DNA from: Allobosea sp.
GTDB lineage: Bacteria; Pseudomonadota; Alphaproteobacteria; Rhizobiales; Beijerinckiaceae
NCBI RefSeq assembly: GCF_017308015.1
Contig: NZ_JAFKFW010000002.1
Span: 62,001-126,000, forward strand
DNA: 64,000 nucleotides
Direction: 5' to 3'
Both the position numbers and the translations under genes were made by a program. Shown here one piece after another: positions 36,351 through 45,289 of this stretch. Position 1 is the first letter of the stretch. Each line of letters starts with the position of its first letter. The notes beneath the pieces are model-generated. The model ran no database searches. It was not told the DNA's origin and was given only the letters and a program-made list of their open reading frames with translations.

Positions 36351-36374
36351 GGATTTACCCCTTTGGGTGAATCC
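36351..36374. promoter_or_regulatory. 24-bp palindrome upstream of ldtR
   Basis: GGATTTACCC-CTTT-GGGTGAATCC has 10-bp arms with one mismatch. It lies 111 bp before the ldtR start in an AT-richer intergenic stretch and could be an operator for ldtR or for the upstream minus-strand genes' transcript end. Confidence 0.45.
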
Positions 36375-36470
36375 TAAGTGAAGCCAGAAACGCTTAAGCT
36401 AAAGCGATTCTTACCATGACTCGGGGCAATCGAGAGGTCGAACGAGCGAAGCGGCCGCCACGGAAACCTG

Positions 36471-36911
36471 CTATTCGGCCTCGTTCTCGGCCGCCCACGT
36501 TGCCAGAAAATAGACGGCGATCAGCCCGATATAGAGGCCGACCAGCCAGGCCGTCATCGGCACGAAGCGCGGGAAGAAGAATCCGAGCAGCATCTGGCTG
36601 ATCGCGGCCAGCAGCCAGAGCACGCCACCCCAGGTCGAGGTCAGCCAGAGGCCGACGGCGGCGACGAGATCGATCACCGCGAAATAGACGATGATCGCCT
36701 GATAGCTCAGCAGGCGGTTTTCGAAGGGTGGCTGCGGATTGCCGGGCAGTCCGAAGATCACCATCCAGGCCGTCAGTCCCTTGGCGAGCCAGAAAGCCGA
36801 GAGCAGGCGCAGGAACCAGACGAGCACAACGCGCCAGCGGTTCGCCCGCTTGCCTTCGGCTTCACCCATCCCGGCACCGCGCAGGGCCTCGCCGTCTCCG
36901 CCCAGACCCAA
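36471..36911 (-). CDS. DUF6163-like four-helix membrane protein
   Basis: A 146-residue protein with four hydrophobic helices (VVLVWFLRLLSAFWLAKGL, AIIVYFAVIDLVAAVGLWL, GGVLWLLAAISQMLLGFFF, LVGLYIGLIAVYFLATW). It resembles the DUF6163 family found near ldtR in Hyphomicrobiales; the assignment is from memory of that context. The TTG start at 36911 is supported by GGAGG seven bases upstream, located in the last codons of the preceding hydrolase gene, so translation is coupled. Confidence 0.72.
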   Translation of the reverse strand: MGLGGDGEALRGAGMGEAEGKRANRWRVVLVWFLRLLSAFWLAKGLTAWMVIFGLPGNPQPPFENRLLSYQAIIVYFAVIDLVAAVGLWLTSTWGGVLWLLAAISQMLLGFFFPRFVPMTAWLVGLYIGLIAVYFLATWAAENEAE

Positions 36912-36913
36912 GC

Positions 36914-37969
36914 TCAGCCCTCCAGGTTCAGTTCGTCGGCGCCGAGCGGCGCAAAATAGGCATCGATATCCGCCTGCCTGATCTCATCGAGTGTCGCCGG
37001 CAGCCAGCGCGGCGCCTGGTCCTTGTCGATCACCACCGCACGCACCCCCTCGTAGAAATCATGGCCGCGGGCGATGCGCGAGACGATGCGGTATTCGGTG
37101 CGCATCGCCTCGGCGAAATCGAGCCCGGCGCCGCGCCGCATCTGCTCGAAGGCGATGGCGACGCTGGTCGGCGACTTCACCGCGATGGTCTGCAGCAGCT
37201 TGCCGGCTAAGGCGCTGCCCTTGTCGGCAGCCTGATGCAGGCGCGCGATCACCTCCGGCAGGCTGCCGGCGGTGAAGGCCAAGGCCATCATCGCCTTCTC
37301 TGCATTCAGGGGGCCGGGTCCGCGCTGCAGCGTGAAGCCGGCGAGAATGTCGTCGACAGAGCCCGGCCGGGTCAGCGCGTCAGCGAGTTCCGCCATGCGC
37401 TCGCTCGGGACGCCATGGGTCGCAAGCCCGGCCGCCAGCGCATCGGCCGCGCCGACCCGCTCGCCGGTGAGCGCAAGGAAGCTGCCGAAACCGCCTTCAA
37501 GACGCGGCAAGGCATAGGTCGCGCCGACATCGGGGAAGAAGCCGATGCCGACTTCCGGCATGGCGAAGAGATAGCGGTCGCCGGCAATGCGGTAGCTGCC
37601 ATGCAGGGAGATGCCGACGCCGCCGCCCATGACGATGCCGTCAATCAACGCGACATAGGGCTTGGAATAGGTCTTGATGCGGTGATTCAGGATGTATTCC
37701 TCGCCCCAGAAGGCGAGCATCTCGTCATGGCGGCCGGCCTTGCCGCAATCATGCAGCCAGCGGATGTCGCCGCCGGCCGAAAAGGCCTTCTCGCTCGCGC
37801 TGACGACGACGACGCGCGTGACCTGCGGATTGTTCTCCCAGGCGTCGAGGGCGCGGGCGAGTTCGCGGACCATGCCGAGACTCAATGCGTTCAGCGCCTT
37901 CGGGCGGTTGAGCACCACGACGCCGGCGGCGCCGCGAATCTCGCAGATGATCTCGCGATCTTCAGTCAT
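36914..37969 (-). CDS. enoyl-CoA hydratase/isomerase family, 3-hydroxyisobutyryl-CoA hydrolase type
   Basis: A 351-residue cytoplasmic enzyme of the HIBCH group, longer than ordinary enoyl-CoA hydratases. The crotonase pattern AFSAGGDIRWLHD, then ALIDGIVMGGGVGISLHG and FAMPEVGIGFFPDVG, is typical of 3-hydroxyisobutyryl-CoA hydrolase of valine breakdown. The frame continues upstream, but ATG 37969 starts the family sequence. It is just upstream of the DUF6163-like gene, with a 2-bp gap. Confidence 0.88.
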   Translation of the reverse strand: MTEDREIICEIRGAAGVVVLNRPKALNALSLGMVRELARALDAWENNPQVTRVVVVSASEKAFSAGGDIRWLHDCGKAGRHDEMLAFWGEEYILNHRIKTYSKPYVALIDGIVMGGGVGISLHGSYRIAGDRYLFAMPEVGIGFFPDVGATYALPRLEGGFGSFLALTGERVGAADALAAGLATHGVPSERMAELADALTRPGSVDDILAGFTLQRGPGPLNAEKAMMALAFTAGSLPEVIARLHQAADKGSALAGKLLQTIAVKSPTSVAIAFEQMRRGAGLDFAEAMRTEYRIVSRIARGHDFYEGVRAVVIDKDQAPRWLPATLDEIRQADIDAYFAPLGADELNLEG

Positions 37970-38203
37970 GGTCCGATCCCGCTTCCGTGGGCAGCGGTTC
38001 TGGAAGGCGGGGCATGGCTTGTCAACGCGAGCGGGCCAGAGGCGAGGGACCAGGTCAGATTTCCCAGAACGGCATGCAAGCCCCCTGGGCCAACCGCCCT
38101 CCAGCCACAGGCTTCCATCCTTCATCCGCTACGTCACACCGCCGTGACGGTTGCGAAAACTCGAGATCTGCGCTCATCTTCCCCAGACTTGGGAGACGAT
38201 GAC

Positions 38204-38668
38204 GTGCTAAGGTATACTCGCCTGCTCCTCACCGCCACGCTGCTCTTTTGTACCGCCTTCAGCGGATTCGCACAGACAGCAGGCATGACTCCTCAAGCGG
38301 GCGCCAAGCTTCAAGATATCGAAGCCATCGTGACCGAGTTCATTGATAACTTGTCCGCCCAGAAATTTGAGAAAGCAGTTCGCTCCTTAAGCATTCTTGG
38401 AAACCCATATGATGGCGATCAATTCAAAAGAACGATACTCGGCCTGGATGTTATCGGAAAAGCTTATTATTATGATAAAATCGTCGATAGATTTTATGGA
38501 AAGACAGGAAAAGACATAATTTATAAAATTACCACCGAGAACAACATCTATTTCATACGTTTTATCGTCCACAGAAGAACAGAAGACATCTGGATTATCA
38601 CAAATCTCGCCATCCAAACCGAGACACAAGCTCCCCTTCCGAAAATTTGGGGACCTATCACCCCTTGA
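38204..38668 (+). CDS. AT-rich exported protein, hypothetical
   Basis: A 154-residue protein beginning with a signal peptide (LRYTRLLLTATLLFCTAFSGFAQ), cut probably after FAQ. The mature part is Lys/Ile/Tyr-rich (VIGKAYYYDKIVDRFYG, TENNIYFIRFIVHRR). The GTG start has GGGAGA seven bases upstream. From about 38330 to 38650 the base composition is clearly AT-rich against a strongly GC-rich neighbourhood, a sign of recent transfer. Unrecognised; perhaps a secreted NTF2-like or DUF protein, which I cannot verify. Confidence 0.7.
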   Translation: MLRYTRLLLTATLLFCTAFSGFAQTAGMTPQAGAKLQDIEAIVTEFIDNLSAQKFEKAVRSLSILGNPYDGDQFKRTILGLDVIGKAYYYDKIVDRFYGKTGKDIIYKITTENNIYFIRFIVHRRTEDIWIITNLAIQTETQAPLPKIWGPITP

Positions 38669-38860
38669 GCGAAGTCAAGAATTCCGCTTCCCGGCAAAGG
38701 ACCTGAAATCCAGGACATTTTGCAGTAACGACCTGCACCCAGACCAGACTGTCAAAGCGCAGGGCTTCAGGAAGGCACTCCGCGAACTTGCGACCATGCG
38801 CCCTGTTTTGGAATCGTTCCGATGTGTTATGGAAAGCGATGGCCGGTTTCGCCCGCATGA

Positions 38861-39952
<1,092 letters not shown>

Positions 39953-40144
39953 GCAGAAGAGCGCAGCAGCGGAGGATATCATCCCGCACACACTGCGGCA
40001 TGCAATGCCGCTGTGCAGATGCCGGATCGTGCCCCCGAAAGGGCGCCTTCTCGTCACATGGTCCCCTGTCTCCGGCGCATCGCTGCGCGCTGCACCGCGC
40101 ACGGGATGACACCATGGCCCGGCAGGCGCTACCGTCGCGCCTGC

Positions 40145-41485
40145 ATGCGCCCCCTCCTCCTGCCGATTCTGGCCTTCGCCACGCTCGCCCTCGCGGGCTG
40201 TGGCGTCGATTTCGATACCGATCAGATGCGGCTCTGCCGGCAGGCGATCCCGCCGCTCAACCCGCCGAATGCCCGGATCGAGATCGAACGGACCGGCAAA
40301 GGGCCCGCGCCGCGGACCCTCCGCCTGCTCTATCGGGTCCAGCTCGGAGACGGCTTGTCGCGCCACCGCAGCATCGATTGCCTGTTTGCAAGCGAAGGAA
40401 CCGGGCCGAGCCGCGGCGCCATGATCGGCATCGCCTCGGACGGACGGCCCATGGCCGATGCGAGCTTCTACCTGCTGCGCCGCTTCTATCTGGAGGACCG
40501 GGCCTCGCCGCCGCCAGACCCGGCAGAACCGGAGGCAGACAGTCTGCCGGCCATCCCCGCCGGACTCGCCTATGGCTTGCAGCAGGGCCTGAGCTCCCTG
40601 CCTTCTGCGGCGATCTACGGCATGCTCGCGGCAGCCTATGCGCTCGTCTACGGGCTGACCGGGCGGATCATCCTGAGCTTTGGCGAATTCGCGGCGCTGG
40701 GGGCGCTCGCTTCCGTCGTGGGTGTCGCTCTGCTGCTCTCGCTTTCGATCTCGACACCACTTTCGGGATTGGCGGTAGCCTTCACCGTCGCGATCGCCGT
40801 CTGTGCCCTGCACGGCTTCGCCATGGGCCGCTTCGTGCTGCGCCATCTCGAACGCGCCACCGGCCAGCAGATGCTGATCGCCACGATCGGACTTGCCATC
40901 GCGATGTCGGAATATCTCCGGCTGGCACAGGGGCCGGAACTGCGCTGGCTGCCACCCGTCTTCAACACACCGATCGCGCTGGCCCATGCCGGTGATTTCA
41001 TCGTTACGCTGAATCCGCTCGCGTTGGCACTCGCCGCGATCGGGCTTGCTGCCACGCTCGGCGTCGTCCTACTGATCCGGCGCACAGCCTTTGGGCGAGC
41101 CTGGCGGGCCGTCTCGGACGATGCGAAGACCGCCGCGCTGTTCGGCGTCGATGCGCGCGCGGTCCATGACGTCGCGGTGATCATCGCCTGTGCCTGCTGC
41201 GGCATCGCCGGCGTCATCGTCACCGCGATCTATGGCGGAATGGGTTTCGCCGGCGGCTTCTCGCTCGGCCTGAAGGCGCTCGTCGCGGCGATCCTCGGCG
41301 GCATCGGCTCGGTCAGCGGGGCGGCGCTCGGCGGGCTCTGCATCGCTGCCTTCGAGGCGATCTGGTCGGCGACGCTGCCAATCGAACAGCGCGACCTCGC
41401 CGTCTACTCGCTCTTGGCGATCGTGCTGATCTGGCGCCCCGGCGGCTTTTTCGGCGATGGCGAATTGACGCCGCGACGGGTGTGA
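40145..41485 (+). CDS. LivH-type permease fused to an N-terminal lipoprotein-like domain
   Basis: A 446-residue protein in two parts. Residues 1-~140 begin with a lipoprotein-like signal (FATLALAGC, Cys19) and a soluble periplasmic-type domain with CRQAIPPLNPPN and RSIDCLFASEG. From ~145 on it is a branched-chain amino acid ABC permease: YGMLAAAYALVYGLTGRIILSFGEF, then the loop AFGRAWRAVSDDAKTAALFGVD and the helices GLKALVAAILGGIGSVSGAALGG. Start at ATG 40145. No ATPase or binding-protein gene of the transporter is in the window. Confidence 0.85.
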   Translation: MRPLLLPILAFATLALAGCGVDFDTDQMRLCRQAIPPLNPPNARIEIERTGKGPAPRTLRLLYRVQLGDGLSRHRSIDCLFASEGTGPSRGAMIGIASDGRPMADASFYLLRRFYLEDRASPPPDPAEPEADSLPAIPAGLAYGLQQGLSSLPSAAIYGMLAAAYALVYGLTGRIILSFGEFAALGALASVVGVALLLSLSISTPLSGLAVAFTVAIAVCALHGFAMGRFVLRHLERATGQQMLIATIGLAIAMSEYLRLAQGPELRWLPPVFNTPIALAHAGDFIVTLNPLALALAAIGLAATLGVVLLIRRTAFGRAWRAVSDDAKTAALFGVDARAVHDVAVIIACACCGIAGVIVTAIYGGMGFAGGFSLGLKALVAAILGGIGSVSGAALGGLCIAAFEAIWSATLPIEQRDLAVYSLLAIVLIWRPGGFFGDGELTPRRV

Positions 41486-41528
41486 GGCCCTGTTCTCCGT
41501 CAGCGTCGACCGGAATCGAGACCCGAGC

Positions 41529-42773
41529 ATGAGCGAAAACTTCGCGATCACCCCCGAGGACATCGACGCCGCGGCCGGGCGGATCACGGGGCATGTGCTG
41601 CGCACGCCGCTGGTGCCGGCACCGCGCCTGTCGGAGCTCACCGGCGCGACCGTGCTGGTGAAACACGAGAACATGCAGGCGACCGCCTCCTTCAAGGAGC
41701 GCGGGGCGGTCAACAAGCTGCTTTCGCTGAGCGAGGCCGAGCGGGCGCGCGGCGTCATCGCGATGTCGGCCGGCAACCATGCGCAGGCGGTCGCCTATCA
41801 CGCCAAGCGCTTCGGCATCCCGGCGACGATCGTGATGCCCGAGACGACGCCGCTGGTGAAGGTCGAGAACACGCGTGCCCATGGCGCGCGCGTCGTGCTG
41901 CATGGCGAGACGCTCTACGAATGCGCCTACAAGGCGCATGAACTGGCAGGCAGCGAACAGCTCACTTTCGTCCATCCCTATGACGACGCCGCCGTGATGG
42001 CGGGGCAAGGCACGATCGCCCGCGAGATGCTCGCAGACGCACCCGATCTCGACGTGCTGGTCATCCCGCTCGGCGGCGGAGGCCTGATGGCCGGCAACGC
42101 CGTCGCAGCCAAGGCGATCAAGCCCGGCATCGAGCTGATCGGCGTCGAAGCCACGCTCTACCCCTCCTTCTTCAATGCCGTGCAGGCACAGGACCAGCCG
42201 ATCGGTGGCCCGACACTTGCCGAAGGCATCGCGGTCAAGACCGTCGGTCAATTGACGCTTCCGGTGATCTCGGCGCTCGTCAGCGACATCGTCCTCGTCG
42301 GCGAGGATCTGATCGAGCGCGCGGTCAACGCCTATGCCAGCCTTCAGCACAGCCTCGCGGAAGGAGCCGGCGCAGCCGGCCTCGCCGCGATGCTGAAGGA
42401 GCCGGAGCGCTATGCCGGCCGCAAGATCGGACTCGTGCTCACCGGCGGCAATATCGACACGCGCCTGCTCGCCGCGATCATGGTGCGCGAACTGGAGCGC
42501 GACGACCGCATCGTCGCCTTCCGCCTGACAACCAGCGACCGGCCCGGCCTGCTCGGCAAGATCGCGAGCCTGCTCGGCGAGGAAGGGGCCAATATCCTCG
42601 AGGTCAGCCATGGCCGGCTCTTCCTCGACGTACCCGCCAAGGGCGTCACGCTCGACGTTACCGTGGAGACGCGCGGGGCTGCGCATTCGCGCGCGATCGA
42701 GGATGCCTTGGCCAAGAACGGCTTCGCGCCGCGGCGGATTCTGCCGCGTGGTCTTGCAGAACCGGCCCGCTAA
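41529..42773 (+). CDS. ilvA: threonine ammonia-lyase with C-terminal ACT domain
   Basis: A 414-residue PLP enzyme that deaminates threonine to 2-oxobutanoate. The PLP lysine is Lys56 in TASFKERGA and the phosphate loop is PLGGGGLMAGN. From about residue 335 an ACT domain is present (RLTTSDRPGLLGKIASLLGEEG), the single-ACT form between biosynthetic and catabolic types, so feedback control by an amino acid is likely. It follows the permease gene by 43 bp. Confidence 0.93.
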   Translation: MSENFAITPEDIDAAAGRITGHVLRTPLVPAPRLSELTGATVLVKHENMQATASFKERGAVNKLLSLSEAERARGVIAMSAGNHAQAVAYHAKRFGIPATIVMPETTPLVKVENTRAHGARVVLHGETLYECAYKAHELAGSEQLTFVHPYDDAAVMAGQGTIAREMLADAPDLDVLVIPLGGGGLMAGNAVAAKAIKPGIELIGVEATLYPSFFNAVQAQDQPIGGPTLAEGIAVKTVGQLTLPVISALVSDIVLVGEDLIERAVNAYASLQHSLAEGAGAAGLAAMLKEPERYAGRKIGLVLTGGNIDTRLLAAIMVRELERDDRIVAFRLTTSDRPGLLGKIASLLGEEGANILEVSHGRLFLDVPAKGVTLDVTVETRGAAHSRAIEDALAKNGFAPRRILPRGLAEPAR

Positions 42774-42829
42774 ACAAACATTATCTCCCGGGCACGCATT
42801 CCGCGCGCCGATGGAGGGTCGAAGTCCCG

Positions 42830-43303
42830 ATGAGCGATACCCGTTATGGCCAGCCGCCGGTCACGGCGCTGGAGCCGCGTCCCTACCAGAACGTCAGCGG
42901 CGTTCTCGGCTCGCGACTGTTCGCCTGGCTCGTCGACATCGTCGTGCTGTTCTTCCTCGGCTGGCTGGTCTTCCTCCTGCTGTTCGTGCTCGGCGTAGTC
43001 ACCTTCGGCGCGACCTGGCTGCTGATCCCGATTGCGACGGTCGCGACCGCACTCGGCTATGCCGCACTGACGATCGGCGGCCGCAAGCAGTCGACCTGGG
43101 GCATGCGCATAGCGGGCCTCAGGGTCGAGACCGCTACCGGCGGCCGTCCCGACGGGTTGGCGGCGGCCGTGCATGCGCTGCTGTTCTATGTCGCCGCCGG
43201 CACCTTTCTGCTCTGGCTCGTCGATGTCGCCTGCGGCTTCGCCCGCGAGGACCGGCGCATGGGCCATGACCTGCTGACCGGACTCGTCATCGTCCGCGCC
43301 TGA
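42830..43303 (+). CDS. RDD family membrane protein
   Basis: A 157-residue protein with three hydrophobic helices. The RDD signature appears as LGSRLFAWLVDIVVLFFLGWLVFLL with the Arg, then Asp residues in helix 1, and the later GRKQSTWGMRIAGLRVET. Function of the family is not settled; some members act in Na+/H+ exchange. It lies between threonine ammonia-lyase and bpt on the same strand, an order seen in relatives. Confidence 0.85.
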   Translation: MSDTRYGQPPVTALEPRPYQNVSGVLGSRLFAWLVDIVVLFFLGWLVFLLLFVLGVVTFGATWLLIPIATVATALGYAALTIGGRKQSTWGMRIAGLRVETATGGRPDGLAAAVHALLFYVAAGTFLLWLVDVACGFAREDRRMGHDLLTGLVIVRA

Positions 43304-43342
43304 CCGTTTGAGCCAGGTCAAAAGACCGCGAAACCACTCCTG

Positions 43343-43378
43343 ATCGGCCGCGCCGCGCTTGTTGCCGGTGCGGCCGAT
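43343..43378. other. inverted repeat ATCGGCCGC / GCGGCCGAT
   Basis: A perfect 9-bp inverted repeat with an 18-base loop between the RDD gene and bpt. It could be a weak terminator or an operator; there is no T tract. Confidence 0.35.
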
Positions 43379-43418
43379 GTTACATTGAGAGTCGGAAGCT
43401 TCCGGGGAGCCAGCCGAC

Positions 43419-44183
43419 GTGACGCGCCCATTGCGGGATGCCCCGCAATTCTACCTGACCTCGCCGACCGCGTGTCCCTATCTGCCGGGGCGCGAGGAGC
43501 GGAAGGTGTTCACGCATCTCGTGGGATCGCGGGCGCGCGAGCTCAACGACGTGCTCTCGCAGGGCGGCTTCCGGCGCTCGCAGAGCATCGCCTATCGCCC
43601 GGCCTGCGAGATTTGTCGCTCCTGCGTCTCAGTCAGGGTCTGCGTCGACGATTTCCGGATATCGCGCAGCTTCCGGCGGGTGCTCGCCCGCAACAGCGAC
43701 CTGATCGGCGAGGCGTTGCCGCCGCGGCCGCGCTCCGAGCATTATTCCCTGTTCCGCTCCTATCTCGACGAGCGCCACCCCGACGGCGGCATGGCGACGA
43801 TGTCGGCGCTCGATTTCGCGATGATGGTCGAGGACACCCATGTCGAGACCAGCCTGATCGAGTATCGCCGCCGCGGCCCCGATTCCGGATTCACCGGGCG
43901 AGGCGAAGGCGATCTCTTCGCGATGGCTCTGACCGATACACTGCGCGACGGACTCTCGATGGTCTATTCGGTCTACGATCCCGGTCTGGAATTGCGCTCT
44001 CTGGGCACCTTCATGGTGCTCGACCATATCGCCCGGGCGCGCCGCCTGGGCCTGCCTTACGTCTATCTCGGCTACTGGGTGGAGGGTTCCCCGAAGATGG
44101 CCTACAAGGCGCGCTTCCTGCCGCAGGAGCGCCTGATGCCGCAGGGCTGGGAACGGGTGAACCGCGGCGATTCAACCGATTGA
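43419..44183 (+). CDS. bpt: aspartate/glutamate leucyltransferase (arginyltransferase family)
   Basis: A 254-residue N-end-rule transferase that adds leucine to proteins with N-terminal Asp or Glu, marking them for ClpS/ClpAP. Both conserved regions are visible: the N-terminal Cys region ([32 protein letters not shown]) and the C-terminal [22 protein letters not shown]. The start is GTG at 43419. It lies downstream of the RDD gene on the same strand. Confidence 0.92.
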   Translation: MTRPLRDAPQFYLTSPTACPYLPGREERKVFTHLVGSRARELNDVLSQGGFRRSQSIAYRPACEICRSCVSVRVCVDDFRISRSFRRVLARNSDLIGEALPPRPRSEHYSLFRSYLDERHPDGGMATMSALDFAMMVEDTHVETSLIEYRRRGPDSGFTGRGEGDLFAMALTDTLRDGLSMVYSVYDPGLELRSLGTFMVLDHIARARRLGLPYVYLGYWVEGSPKMAYKARFLPQERLMPQGWERVNRGDSTD

Positions 44184-44295
44184 AACGCATCAGCGACGCG
44201 CGGAAAACGCGCTTGCCGTGTCTGCTTCCTCCCGACACTCTAGCGGCAACGGCCCGGCGGCAGATCCGCATGACAGTGGCCTGACCGGAGGAACG

Positions 44296-44943
44296 ATGAG
44301 CCAGGAACTGACCGACAGGCTGGAGCGCTGCTATACCGGCATCATCCACGACACGATGCGGGCGATGGGCCTGACGGATTTTGTCCTGCCCCCGGAACTG
44401 CGCCCGCTTCTGCCCGGCCAGAAGCTGGCGGGGCCGGCCTTCACGGTCGAAGGCAAGTTCGGCGAATTCGACGCGCATGAGACGCTGCTTAGCTGGACCG
44501 GCCTGCTTTCCGCCGCCAAGCCCGGCCATGTCTGGGTCTGCCAGCCGAACACCGAAGAAGTCGCTCTGATGGGCGAGCTCTCGGCCGAGACGCTGAAGAA
44601 CAAGGGCGTGCGTGGCTGCGTCATCGACGGGCTCTCGCGCGACACCGAATTCATGGTCGAGATGGGCTTCCAGGCCTATTTCAAGGCCTATACGCCGCGC
44701 GATATCGTCGGCGCCTGGCTGCCCAAGGCGGTCGACGAGCCGATCAAGATCGGCGAGGTCTGGATTCGGCCGGGCGATTACATCCTCGCCGATCGCGACG
44801 GCGTCGTCCGCATCCCCACCGAGATCATCGAGGAAGTCCTGGACAAGTCGGAGGCCGCGATCTCGGCCGAAAACAAGGTCCGCACCGCGATCCTCGCCGG
44901 CACCGATCCGCAGAAGGCCTATCTCCAGTACGGCAAGTTCTGA
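44296..44943 (+). CDS. RraA family protein (aldolase/demethylmenaquinone methyltransferase-like)
   Basis: A 215-residue protein of the RraA/HMG-aldolase fold. The family motif appears in GVRGCVIDGLSRDTEFM, with Arg-Asp of the metal-pyruvate site, and earlier in LLPGQKLAGPAFTVEG. Related enzymes cleave 4-hydroxy-4-methyl-2-oxoglutarate or similar oxoacids; others only resemble RraA. It is followed at once by a two-part UxaA-type dehydratase, so an aldolase step after sugar-acid dehydration is a reasonable inference. GGAGG precedes the ATG. Confidence 0.82.
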   Translation: MSQELTDRLERCYTGIIHDTMRAMGLTDFVLPPELRPLLPGQKLAGPAFTVEGKFGEFDAHETLLSWTGLLSAAKPGHVWVCQPNTEEVALMGELSAETLKNKGVRGCVIDGLSRDTEFMVEMGFQAYFKAYTPRDIVGAWLPKAVDEPIKIGEVWIRPGDYILADRDGVVRIPTEIIEEVLDKSEAAISAENKVRTAILAGTDPQKAYLQYGKF

Positions 44944-44974
44944 CGCGTTCCCTCCTTTCGAAGGGCGGCTCACC

Positions 44975-45289
44975 ATGACCCACGATCCGCGCCTCATCCT
45001 GCTCGATCCGCGCGACAATGTCCTCGTCGCGCGGGTTCGCCTCAAGGCCGGCGAGACGATCGAGACCGACTCCGGCCCGGCCGCGCTCGATCGCGACATT
45101 GCGCTCGCCCACAAGGTCGCCCGTCGTGCGATTGCAGCCGGCGAGAAGATCCTGAAATACGGTGCGCCGATCGGCGTCGCGACCGAGACGATCGCGCCGG
45201 CCGCGCATGTCCATGTCCACAACATGCGCAGCGACTATACGCCGACCTATCATCTAGAAGACGAACGCAAGGCGGGAGCCTCGGCATGA
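44975..45289 (+). CDS. UxaA-type dehydratase small (SAF domain) subunit
   Basis: A 104-residue SAF-domain protein (DPRDNVLVARVRLKAGETIE, GEKILKYGAPIGVAT, ending in the VHVHNM metal-type motif). It corresponds to the N-terminal part of altronate dehydratase UxaA, or to the small subunit of sulfolactate sulfo-lyase (SuyA). Its end overlaps the large subunit gene by 4 bp, so the two should form one enzyme. The substrate is probably a sugar acid or sulfonate; I cannot tell which. Confidence 0.85.
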   Translation: MTHDPRLILLDPRDNVLVARVRLKAGETIETDSGPAALDRDIALAHKVARRAIAAGEKILKYGAPIGVATETIAPAAHVHVHNMRSDYTPTYHLEDERKAGASA

